From assembly GCA_003254905.1 (NCBI GenBank), contig QANU01055854.1:62001-126000 (forward strand): a DNA stretch of 64,000 nucleotides, in the 5' to 3' direction. The notes beneath the pieces are model-generated. The model was not told the DNA's origin. It saw only the letters and a list, made by a program, of their open reading frames with translations, and did no database searches. The translations under genes and the position numbers were made by a program. Origin of the DNA: Nissolia schottii (Eukaryota > Streptophyta > Magnoliopsida > Fabales > Fabaceae). Shown in pieces: positions 34,761 to 47,700 of the stretch (its first letter is position 1; every line of letters starts with the position of its first letter).

Positions 34761-37700
34761 AATATATTACACAGATTGCATTACTATATTCATTTCCGAC
34801 TGGGAACTTCTTTTGGGGTTGAACCAAATCGGTGGAGAAAAGATAAAGAAATGGCACGAAAATTTTTCCTAAAAACTAAATATACAATACTTTAAATCAG
34901 TTTAAAGAAATTACAAAACATTATTTTATTATTTTAATGAATTTCGAGACCAAAGTCTCAAAACTTTTTGACAAAGCAGCAAATGGTACTTTCAAGTTTC
35001 AATCTTTTCAAGATGTTTTCCAAAAGTCCTGCTTGAATTCAATACTGCAAGTATATAAAGATGTATAGATTTGAATTCAGTTCATATGAGTACCGTCAGT
35101 TCTATCCACCACCAGATCTTGAGCACATGCTACACGAATCCATGAGTTCAATCCACAATAGCAACAACTCAATCCACAACCAGCATTAGATCTCCACAAC
35201 AGCAACAATCGATGAGCCAAAACAAAAGTAAGGATAGCATAAATTTTTTAGCTGTGATTCAAATATTGTCTATAACTATATTAACTCTTTCATGTTTCTT
35301 CGACAAAAGCTAAAGTAAGCATAGCATTAATTGGATCTATTGTGATTCAACTATAGTTCATAACTAGATTAACTTTTTCAAGTTTCTTACAGAAACTCAC
35401 TAAACCAATTAGTTGTTGTACTCATCAATTGTGACTGTATGCAGTGGTTAATGGATTGTCTTAAGCCGTAGAGCTACGGGCGAGCATTCTACAAAGAAAT
35501 AAAGATGGTTAGCATTTCATATAGATGCTTCGAATTTTAATACATGCTTTGAATTTTGTTTAACATATAGATGAAATGTCTTTAATTCTTACAACTTATT
35601 TTTCACACTCTATTTACTTTTGCATATTAGTAAAAGATTCTCATCTGAAAAATTGGCTAATCTTCATATTATTATCTCTTTATTATGCAAAAGCAATTAT
35701 ATTTTTTTATTCCAACCTCTTCATATGTTAAAGCTTTTTGCCAATTTCTTTAAAAGTTTGAAGCATTAATTGGACTCTATAAAGTGCAAATAATTAAGTG
35801 TACAAGAAAAAAAAATTTTGAAATAAAAATAGGTATTACTTAACTAAGAAAGATGCATGTGCTATCAATTTACCTAATATTCCAAACACTACAAATTCAA
35901 AACTAGGGGGATGAGATACCTGTGCTATCCATATCTTGCTATCCACATCTTCTCAAAGCATAAGCATCTTTCTGTTCTTCAATCCATTTACCTTTTTTCT
36001 GATTTGCTTTGTTGTTTATTTTGACAAATATTGCAAATCCTTCGCTTCTATTTTCATTGGTTGTCCTGCGTGAAGCAAAAGTAGAGAGAATTTAGCCTCA
36101 AGTGGAAATGAATTTATAATTTGTAATTTTGTATAGTAATGAAAGATACTTCATCAATTTATTCATTGAGTTGATATCTTTTAGTTATCTTAATATTACC
36201 TGCTTTACTTTCATTTGGGACAACCTACAATCTAGTGGCAAAAAAAATCACATAGAAACTATGAAGATAACAACCAAACCCATGATACCAACTAACCAAC
36301 ATATTTAACTAAAGGAAAAAAAAGGGAGAACAACTTGGTTGATAGTTGTTATTCCACAAACTTAAATTTTTAAGCTGTGATTCAACTATATTCAATAATT
36401 AGACTAAGTTATCAAATTGTCAAAAAAAAAAAAATAGATTTAAATTTTTTTTAAAAAGGTTTTTGCAATTGTAAACCACAGTTATCATTCATCCTTCTAA
36501 AACGCCAAAGTAAATAATATCAACCATAGCATGTATTTTTTTTTTTTTAGTAATGTAGTATATATGTTATTTAAAGAAGCAAATGGACATCTCATTTGTT
36601 ATACAAATCTATTATCAGAAAATAAAATTTTAAAAAATGTGTAGAACAATTATAAAGATCATGTAAAACCTCTATATTAGTATGCCAGCTAGCTAAGGTA
36701 TGATGTCAATTTTGCAGCTATCAAAAAGTCAATCCAATATTTAGTTGTTTGCAACACAAATGTTCTTTGACAAATGTTGCAAAGTAACAAATTCAAACCA
36801 AAGAAGCAATAGTGCAAAAAGAAAAAAAAAAATATGCCTTTTAACATGGAAAATTAAAATTTCTAAATCTTTATTAGGATTTGAGTGCATTTCTTTTGAT
36901 GGAAAAGGAGACTGCAGAGTAATTTTAACGTGTTGGGGATCAAAATTCTCGTTATCTATTTATAATTGGCAATGATTCCCATAAAATTTAAAAAGTTATA
37001 TTAATTTTAATTCTAAAATAATTAAAATAGTAAAAGTCTATGTTAAAAATTTAATATTTAAGTTCAAACCAATCTCGAAATGATAGCATGGTTACATTAA
37101 TTTTCTTAGAAAATAAAAAATAAATCATCTTAAAGAATTATAACGGTTGAACTGTGCTTTTCATAATTAACTAATAGTGATTTTATATCATTATGAAATT
37201 AGTATGAAAAGTTAAGAAAAATACAGAAGGTAGAGAAATGAAAAGGCAAAAAGAAAAGTTAAAGTACAAAATATAAGGAATAGTAATAAAAATTAATGCC
37301 ACGTGGCAACTTTGGTATAAGAACTTGCCATGTGCTACCTTTGGTGGAAGAACTTTTAATATATATAATATATATATAATGGAATCTTATTTAATATCTA
37401 GGTGCCCCATTCTCACATATTGAAGAGTCAAATTAGTCTCGTAAGAGTGTTGGTGGCAGTTAGTGAGGGGTGTGTGATGCTGGTGGTGTTGTGAATGGCT
37501 ATTGGTGGTGGTGCAGATGAGGTGAAAGTAAGGGTGGTGTGTCTGCGGTAATAGGAAAAATAGGGTATGAAGGGTGAGAATTTGTTTTTGGGGGGGNATG
37601 GTAGTGAGCCGTATGGACTAATTAATCTTTGGATTTTTTTTTAATCAGGTTGGTCTTTAAATTTTACACTATCAAAACAATGTCGTTTTAGGGTTGACTA

Positions 37701-40385
37701 GGAGTGAGGAGAAATAAAATATCTTTATTAATGTTCGGTAATGACATCATGAACAGAGGGACCAACGTGTCCAACGTTTACAAATTTCAATAACTAACAT
37801 GTCTTTATTTTTTATCAAGGGACCAAGTAAAGTAAGTGTGTAAAGTCTAGGAATTAAGAAGGGGTATTAACCCTTATTAGATTCATTCTAGCAAGTTTGC
37901 CACTTTTGAAGTTATAATTTATCGCATTCACTTAAATGAATGGAACATAGCCAACTAAACAATTTTTATGATTTTTTTCATGAGTAATTCATCATTTTAT
38001 GGTGTCATATAAAAACACATAATTTTATAATATTATTATAACTCTTTTCACATATTGCTACTATGTGAGCATATTCAAAGTATTAAAGGTGAAAAAATAA
38101 TTTTTCAATAAATTCTTGCTAGTGATCTTTCTATTACATAATTTTAATGGATAATTTATCCTAAAAACCATCGAGTTATACTCTCATTAACAGTTTTAAG
38201 CTTATGTAGCCTTACGTACATCCAAAAATTCTAATGAAACTGTGTACCAAATTATCCTTTATAATTTGGAAATTAATTAATTCATTGTATTATTATCTTC
38301 ATTAGAGTACAAGTATATTCCCAAAAATTAACTAATTGTAATTATTTAAAACTATCCTTAAGCTTGCATTTACTTTGAGGAATGTAAAATAATTAGTTTC
38401 ATTTACTTCGGGAAATGTATACTAATGAAATTCATTCAAGAGAATTATCTTTTAATGTATTCACTAATGAGAATATTTAAATCTCCTTAAACGAATTAAT
38501 ATTTGTTTTTTCTTTGGATAATTTTGAATAATAAAGATACATTTGCTTTAGGAAATGACCATCACTTTCTTAGATATTATTATCATTCATTTTTAGTAAT
38601 GATTATATTTTTCTTATAGTTATGTACAATTACCATTAAATTTTTGAAATAACTATGTGTTCTCTTATGTATAATTACCATTCATTTTAGAAAATGATTA
38701 TATTTCCTTATTGGTATCATTACTATTCACCCCAATAATGGTTCTATTATTTCAAAGGTGATATTACTAATCATTCACTTTTGTGAATGATATTAAAAGA
38801 AAGAAAGAAAAAGGAATAATATACTAAGAATTTGTGTTGATAAAATCAAATAATAAAAGAAAAACATAAATAAAATATAAATAAAAGTAATAAATGAAAT
38901 TATGTCATAAAACAAATAAATTATGTGAGATTATGATATATATGTGATTCGTTGGTAATGGATAAATAAAATACTACATTTGAGGAACTTTTAAAAAAAT
39001 GATTCTTTAAACTTCTTTTACCTTTCATCTCAAGAGCAATTTCGTGCTAATAACGTGTTATTTATACATACACACTAATAAAGATGATTTCTTAGAAAGA
39101 TTGCTACTTGTTATCCAAGTATTTTTCCCAAATTTACCCTTGCAAATGCTATAATATTACTAATCTCTTATTGATAACTAACCATAGTATATTCCCAATT
39201 CAACTTTTTTTCTCTTAAATGGTAACCAACTAATTGGTAACCAACTCAATAATTGTTTTGTTTGAATTTTGTACTTACTTAGTAGGTATGAAGTGCCTGT
39301 CAAGCCCACTCATGAAATTATAAGAGAAAAGTAATGAGAAGAAAAATGAGAGAAACTGAATAGAGAGCAATATTATTGATAATCTTAATAGTATCATACA
39401 ATAAGTTTTATAGACTAGTGAGACATTTATTTCAAGTTATATTTGGATATTCTCAAAAATGTTGATTTGAAAATATTTTATACCTATATTTATTTTAAGA
39501 TATGAAAATTTATTCTTATGAATAAATCATTCCCAATAAACTTATTTCTATCACTTTTCATTCTCATATCAAGGTTGAGAATATTTTATTCCCATGTCTT
39601 AAGAATGAAATTAATATGAAAAAAAGACTAATTTATCTCCACTATTATTTGGTTAGAATCAATTTATCCTCGCTATTATTTGATTTTTCTTTCTAATTTT
39701 TTTCTTCTTTTTGGCGTGTATTTTCTCGTGGTAACATTGTTCTCATTCATTTTATCTTTTTAACACCATATTTAATTAATTTAGATGAGTTAAACAATAT
39801 TTTAAAAATTAATTTCTAGCTTTATATTATTTGGTACAAGTTTAATATTTTTTTTGCAAATTTATATAATTGTTTATTTTTTAGAAGTGTAATTTTTATT
39901 TTAAAAAATAAAGTAATAATAACATAATTAAACTTATTAATAATATTTTGATAATTAACAAACCTATTCTTAAAAATATATAATATCAACTAAATATATT
40001 TGTAATTTATTCTTATGTAATACAAAATTATATCAAATATTATTTCATTTAGGTTAATTATCAACATTATATAATATCTATCTAATCTAATATAATATAA
40101 GAACCAAAAAAAAAGAAGTCGATAAGGCAAAGTCGCCAAAACCGAGACCGTGTCACTGCCCACGGGCCACTCACTCGCTGCCCATCAGCGCGTGCAGTTA
40201 GGTCACCGAATTCACTGCACTAGTACCAAGCCAACCTCTCTAGCTCACAAGCCTGATTATATATCAGCCGTCGATGCTAGCACAGTACAATATCAACGGT
40301 GTATACTTGGTAACCGTACACAATGCACGAAACCGCACCGTAGGGGATAACGGCTGGCCATGACTCATGACACCATGACTTATAC
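34761..40385. other. Large AT-rich gene-free block
   Basis: No exon or RNA gene was recognised in these 5.6 kb. A single N lies at 37597 after a poly-G run. 38330-38770 repeats a loose ATTACCATTCATTTTAGAAAATGATTATATTT theme several times (written here in pieces of under 20 bases: ATTACCATTCATTTTAG, AAAATGATTATATTT). Around 39040 a TTTCGTGCTAATAACGTGTTA motif resembles retrotransposon sequence. The last 250 bp turn GC-richer towards the AGO4 promoter. Confidence 0.4.
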
Positions 40386-40419
40386 ACACTACACACACAC
40401 ACACTCTCTCTCTCTCTCT
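40386..40419. repeat. (AC)n(TC)n microsatellite near the AGO4 transcription start
   Basis: A run of AC repeats passes directly into TC repeats, about 180 bp before the end of the first untranslated exon of AGO4. CT-rich tracts near the start site are common in plant core promoters (Y patch). Confidence 0.85.
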
Positions 40420-40429
40420 ACTTTTAAAG

Positions 40430-40603
40430 GAGTGAAGAGAGTTGAAATAGAGAGCGTTGACGCATAATAACAATACCACCTCATCATTTTGAAGCTTTCA
40501 TTCCTAAGTTCAGTGAGTGCTGCTTCGGATTCTCTCATTCCTAGGGTTTAGGGTTCTCCTTGTTCGCTCTCAGCTGCAGTGGTTTTTTTTTCCCACTCTT
40601 CCG
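40430..40603 (+). other. AGO4: AGO4 5' untranslated exon
   Basis: The exon ends with CTCTTCCG before GTAAGAA at 40604. The next exon begins after TTAG at 41743, four bases before the ATG at 41748, so the leader intron is 1140 bp. The exon start is approximate. Confidence 0.6.
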
Positions 40604-41747
40604 GTAAGAAAAAATTGGCTCTCTCTTCCTTGTTTTTGGTTCGAGGTCATTTCCTGTCTGTAGTTGTTTTTCCCAATTTATTTGTCAAAGAAAACCCGAA
40701 ATAATTTTTTGCTTTTACTTTTACTTTTACTTTGTGGGTCTTTCTGATGATGTAATGCTGCATTGCTGTTCTCGGTTCTGATTATTGTTTTTTAAATTTA
40801 AAATGATCCTTTTGCCTTTGATTTTGTGTTCGTTTGGGTTTTGTTGAATCTTTTTCCTGGGTTTTGGAGGTTGTTTGAGTTGCTGCATCCGCTTGATCTT
40901 TTTCTTCTCTTTATATTTGACTATATAAAAGGTCTCTCTGCTTTGTCTTCACATTACTCAGTCTTTTGGGTTCCGTTTCGTTTCTATTTTTTTAGGAACT
41001 AGGAATATTTTTGGCTTTCGTAGTTCTGGCTTTTCGAATAGCTTCCATTTCATGCCTTGGTTTTGGTTTTCGTATTTGTACGTGGAATTTCTTTATATCA
41101 GCAACTGCTACTCTCATTGCATGTGCGTTTGTACCATTTTTTCTTCTCTTTTTTAACTTGTGTCAGTAACTCTTACTTCATTGGAATGACGTTTTACGAC
41201 TTATTTCTTTAAAATTCCCCTCTTCTTTTTCATATTCCATTTGACCTGGTTTTTGTGTTGTTTGCTACTTGTGATTTTCTGGAGTTGACCTAGGTCTTTC
41301 TTTTAAATTAATTAATCATTTAATATTGTAATTTATTCATAAAAAAATGAGCTGTTTCTTTTCTTCTTTCCTGTTCTGGTTCAATCTGCTTTAAGAGCAT
41401 TCGTTGTTCACGTTGGAAATGTTATGATTATATCAAGTGCATTTTAACTTGCATGCATTCCGATGACAGTACTTGAGCCTTTTTAATCAGTCCAAATCGA
41501 TCCTAAGTTTTTTGTTACGATGGTTGTTCTGGTTTGTGGAAAGTTGTTTTAGTAAAATGATGTTGATTATCTTTTCTGGTCATACCCTCCATTATGCTCA
41601 ATTTTCTTGTTACCATCACATATTACTTCCTTGGGTCAGTTTGTGATTACTTTTGCGTATCAAACTGAACTTAATAGATGCATTTGTGCTCATCTTCGAT
41701 TCATATACTTGGATAATATATACTTTTATTTTACCTGCATTAGGGAT

Positions 41748-44700
41748 ATGGATTCGTTTGAGCCAGATGGAAATGGGAACGAGACATCATTGCCACCACC
41801 ACCTCCTGTTGTCCCATCAGATGTTGTGCTGGTCAAAGCAGAAGCGCTGCCTGCCCCTAGTGAACCCGTTAAGAAACAGGTTACCCGCTTTCCAGTTGCC
41901 AGACGAGGTCTGGGAACTAAAGGGATGAAGACAAATCTTTTAACCAATCACTTCAAAGTTAATGTCATTAACACTGATGGGAATTTCTTCCATTATAGCG
42001 TACGTGTCCTTCAAATGTTTCTTCATTTTGTATTATGTTCGTGTTTTTGTTTAAGCTACTCGTCTAAAAGTGATTGTTGCACTTTTATGTGAACAGGTGG
42101 CCTTTGCTTATGAAGATGGACGCCCTGTAGAAGGTAAGGGTGTAGGGAGAAAGATAATGGATAGGGTTCAGGAGACATATGGTTCTGACTTAAATGGTAA
42201 GGACTTCGCATATGACGGGGAGAAAAGTCTGTTTACTATTGGCTCTCTTCCTCGTAACAAGCTTGAGTTTGAAGTTGTTCTAGAGGATCTTATATCCAAC
42301 AGGTAGAAATGACTAGCATATAATTGTTGTATTGTCCTTCCAAATTGGTTTTCATGCTATTGTTTCTGCTGTATAACCTTTTTAAATTTTCTTTTAAAGG
42401 AACAATGGCAATTGTAGCCCTGATGGTATTGGGGACAATGATAGCGACAGAAAGAGGACACGGCGCCCATATCGTTCCAAGAAATTTAAAGTAGAGATTA
42501 GCTATGCAGCAAAAATTCCAATGCAGGCCATTGCCAATGCCTTGCGCGGGCAGGAATCAGAGAATTTCCAAGAAGCCATTAGGGTGCTTGATATTATTTT
42601 AAGGCAACACGCTGCAAAACAGTGAGCAAACTATGCTTTCTTTTTGTATTTTTTGTGATAACATAACTTTTTAATATCTTCCTCTAGGATAATGCCCCAA
42701 ACTCGAATATTTTAACAGTGCACTTTGTCTTTTGCAGGGGCTGCCTTCTTGTTCGGCAATCCTTCTTCCACAATGATCCGATGAATTTTGCTGATGTCGG
42801 AGGTGGTGTACTTGGCTGTAGAGGACTGCATTCAAGTTTCAGGCCCACACAGAGTGGCCTGTCACTGAACATAGGTTAGATCTGTATCCTGTGTGCAATA
42901 TTCTCATGTCAATAATTTTTGTCTAACTCGTGCAATCATCCAATCTGTTTAGATGTCTCAACAACCATGATAATCCAGCCTGGGCCTGTGGTGGACTTCT
43001 TAATTGCTAATCAAAATGTGAGAGATCCTTTTCAGCTTGACTGGGCGAAGGTAAGCATGTTATCTGAATAATGATTTATTACCGATGATTAATTATTACA
43101 CAAAGTCATGTCTTTTATTCACTTTTTTCTTACAGGCCAAAAGGACCCTAAAAAATCTGAGGATTAAAGTTAGCCCATCGAATCAAGAGTACAAAATTAT
43201 TGGTCTCAGCGAACAACCATGCAGAGATCAGACGTATTCTTTTTTTTTTTTTTTTTCCTTCTTATTTTATTGAAATCATTTTGCTTAGGTGGCCAATTGC
43301 TAAACTTGTTTATAGTCTGCATTAGAATTGTAGAGTTGTTTATTACATTATGAGTTTGGATTTTGGATGAACGCTTGGATTTTGCAGTTTTACCCTCAAG
43401 AAACAAGGTGGTGATGACGATGCCGAAGAAGTGACTGTTTATAAATATTTTGTCGATACTCGTAAGATGGAACTTCGCTACTCTGCTGACCTTCCGTGTA
43501 TCAATGTTGGCAAGCCTAAACGACCAACATATTTCCCCATTGAGGTGAATTAATAGAATTTTTTTGGGTTTCCCTTACTGCATTTTAGCAGTAATGAGGG
43601 CACAAATTGATCTTTACTACACATTATGTTATGAAATGTCCCTTCACTTCCGTTGGTTGTAGCTTTGTGAATTGGTGTCCTTGCAACGTTATACCAAAGC
43701 TCTGTCCACGCTTCAAAGGGCTTCATTGGTGGAGAAGTCCAGGCAGAAGCCACATGAGAGGATGAAGATTTTGTCTGATGTAAGCTGTTCTGCTAAATTT
43801 TTTTTAGTGGTATGATTTTAATGCATTTGTCTAGGTTAAGGTAACTAACTAGTATTGTTGTTGAAGGCACTGAAATCCAGCAACTACGGTTCTGAACCAA
43901 TGCTTCGGAACTGTGGAATTTCTATAAGTACCAGCTTTACACAAGTGGATGGTCGCATTTTGCCTGCTCCAAGGGTATTTAATTAATTTACTTATTTATT
44001 TACTTTTGTCGTTGTAGTAGTGAAACTTGTTCATTTGCCTTCTTCAACATTTTTGCATGTGCTGTTAAGCAAATTATGTGCTAAGTGCTTGCCGTTGACA
44101 AATTCTTGAGTATTTATTGTGGTATCTAAAATTATTTGTGAAATAACTTTTTGTTGGCTATGTTGTGTTTATTGTGGTAATTTCAGATTATAAATGCTAA
44201 CTGGTAATGAAGTTGCGTATATATTCCACTTCCACTGGGTCATTTTGTCACAGACGGTGTCATGGCTCCTATATCAAATAATTAGCACGCATTCCAGTGA
44301 TATTTGATGTTTGTTGTAATCAACTGATGTTTCTTATATGTTATTTGGTTGTTGCCACGTGCTTTTTGTGTAGTGTACTAATGGAGTCTTGTTTTGCTCA
44401 ACTTTGGGGTCAAGTTAATATAAATTAGACTTATTTGCCAATCAACAATCATCAGTAATCTTACGGTTTGAAATTGGTTCTTGATTGGATATTCTCCAAT
44501 AGTTGAAGTTTGGCAATGGTGAAGACTTAAATCCAAGGAATGGGAGATGGAATTTTGCTACTAAGGTATTCAATTTAATACCTATTTCTGCTCAGTTTCC
44601 ATTTTGACCACATACATTTTTGGGAATCAAGAAAAACAGCTTTTTTCCACATAAAAAGCTGTTTGCAAATAAGCTATTATGTTTGGGTACAAAGTAAGAA

Positions 44701-47700
44701 AAAATTAAAGCTGTTTTGTATTCAAAAACAGCTGTTTTGTAGGAAAAAAATTTCAGCTACCTTTTGGACATTAAGTGAAAAAGCTGTTTGCTTTTTAGAT
44801 TATAAATTATTTTTCTAATGTTTTTACTAAAATGACCCTAACTTATCAAATATTATATAATATAAATTATTATTTCATACCCCTTTTAGTAATTTATCAT
44901 ACAAAATTGATTTTTTTTAATACAATCCAAACAAAAACAGATTATCTTAAAATCACTTTTCAGTTGAAGTATCCAAACATAGATCAATTATCATACAATT
45001 GATTATATTAAAAAGAGATTGTTGAAATAAGTGACTATTGAAATGAGTTTAATTTTACAGCTTTCCCAAACACACTATCAATATTGATGCAGAGGTTATA
45101 TTAACTTAAATGCCTCTCCAGTCATTTGTGCAGCCAACAAAGATAGAACGATGGGCAGTAGCTAACTTTTCTGCACGGTGTGATGTAGACAAGGTTGTGA
45201 GGGATCTGATTAGAGTTGCTGGAACGAAAGGAATTGTAAGTTCTGTACTTCCATATTATCTGTAAAGTGTGAAAGAGGTACTCACTGAAATATTCTCTTT
45301 TATCTTTGCAGATGATAGAAGACCCATTTGATGTGTTTCAAGAGAATGCTCAGTTTAGGCGTGCCCCACCTATGGTTAGAGTGGAGAAGATGTTCGAGAA
45401 TATCCAGTCTAAACTTCCTGGTGTTCCTCAATTCCTTCTCTGTCTGATTCCTGAGCGGAAAACCTGTGAAATTTATGGTAAGTGACTTGATATAATCATA
45501 TATTCTATCTTTTGCTTAAGCAACTGTATAGTGCTAAATGAAGATTAATCTAACATCCAAGGTCCATGGAAAAAGAAGACTCTTACTGAGTATGGAATCG
45601 TTAATCAGTGCATGTGTCCTCAAAGGGTCACTGACCAATTCCTGACTAACGTTTTGATGAAGGTCAATGCCAAGGTATGTAATTGATTGAGTTCAGTATT
45701 CTAGTAATGTTGTTTAGAATCCTTTATATGTTTCCATATTTAGGCTGGGGCCAGTTAAACATGTTCTCTCGTATAACATGTTAATAACATTGCAATTGAT
45801 GAATGCCCTCAAGTCCTTCCCCTACTTAGTGGAGCGAAGCTTGGTTGTTGTTGTAATTGTTTTATGCTGCATAGTTAATTTTCCATCAGGCATTTGTTTT
45901 TTCTCCAATTGATTAATTTCCTTTCATGCAGCTTGGTGGATTGAATTCATTGTTAGGTGTTGAACATTCTCCTGCTCTTCCTATCGTTTCAAAAGCACCC
46001 ACCCTTATTCTGGGAATGGATGTGTCACATGGATCACCAGGGCAGTCTGATATTCCTTCAATTGCAGCGGTAAATGGAACTTGGTCGTGTGTGTTTTCTA
46101 TGAATAGAATTCATTTTCTGAATGTATATGTTGGTGGTATGTCTAAGTTTCTGGATATAGTGTTATGTTACTGTTTTTGTGAGTGTTTGGCTGCATGCTT
46201 AATTATGCAGGTGGTCAGCTCAAGACAGTGGCCTCTTATATCAAAGTATAGGGCTTGTGTTCGTACCCAGTCTGCGAAGGTCGAAATGATTGATAATCTG
46301 TTTAAGAAAGTATCTGATAAGGAGGATGAAGGCATTATGAGGTTTTATTTATGTATTGTAGTTAAATAAGTAAATTATGATTCTCTCTGTTTGGTAGAAC
46401 TTGATTTTTAAACCAGTGTTTTGTAGTATTTGTCTTGTATGGGAAGATGTTTTAAGCACACTATTATTATGTTGTATTAATCTTTACAAATATTTGTTTT
46501 TCAATGCAAAAGAACTGTCTAGCTTGATCAGTTTCATCAACTGCAGGGAACTTTTGCTTGATTTCTATGTTAGTTCTGGGAAGAGAAAACCAGACAACAT
46601 AATAATATTCAGGTAAGTTTCTTTGAGATCGCTGCTGCTATGAATTATTTTCTATTGACTGTTTTTGTAATTTGGTAGTTAGCACTGTTAGTTTCTGGAA
46701 TGTAAACGATAAATTATGTTTGTTACCAGTATTTGTGATTTTTGCCATGTTAGATTGTTGGATAATTTCGGCTGAATGTTAGTTCACTTTAGTGGTCTAG
46801 TGCAAATAATACTATGTTGTACAGGTGGCGTGATCTTCTCGCCATCCAGGATGTATATTAATAAATCTGTGTGCATTTAATGTGCCTTTTATTTTGTGCT
46901 TGCTTTATGTGACAAACTGGTCGTGGGGTTTAATATTGATTTTGTCTTTTGAAGATATTTACACTACACTAGGGTAAATCTATACTTTTATATACACTAC
47001 ACTAATGGTAAATCTTTAAGTTGTATACTTGTATACTACACTGGTGGTAAATCTTTAAGCTGTGAATACTTCATCTGATCCACTTTGTGTCATTTTAGCC
47101 TTGCACAAGGATTAAGAAACTCAAAATCAATGCTAACTTGTGAAGTATGTTTACTAAAATACTCTTATTTAATTTTAATTATCTAATAATTTATGCTGTT
47201 AACCTCATTGTATTTCTTGATTAATGGTGTGCTAAGAATTGTGTGATGGACAAAATTGGAAAATTAATAATAAATTATTCATCAATATGAGAATGACAGG
47301 TAAGATGGATCATTTCTTTGAAGTGACAAATACAGTGGAGACAGGAGGGAGTAATAACTAAAATATAAGCGTTTAAGATTGGACTAACATGGATCAATGG
47401 GGATTATGTAAATACTCTTCGCAGTGGCATGTTGGTTCTATTAAACGTATTCTGTAAGCTTCTCGGTGGCAAGTTATGTGGATAGCTTAGCACCAGTACT
47501 CCGTCTGCTGTGTCAGCTCAGTGTAGGCTGCTGTTAGCTGTTGCAAGATAATAATAGCCCTGTAGTTCCTTTGTCTATTCTGAAGTTTGTTCTTTAGGAT
47601 GTGTTAAACCATGACTNCCGGCCCCCACAAAACCTTTCCTTTCCCTCTTACACTCAACTCACAACATCCTTAGGGGCTCTGCCTCCCTGCCCACACTATG

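Noticed and set aside
40150-40350. 66-codon frame in the AGO4 upstream region as an upstream gene
   Set aside because: It sits in promoter-like DNA before the presumed start site and has no recognisable motif.
37597-47617. Single N positions as signs of misassembly
   Set aside because: Each is one unresolved base in intergenic or intronic DNA, and the sequence is continuous around both.
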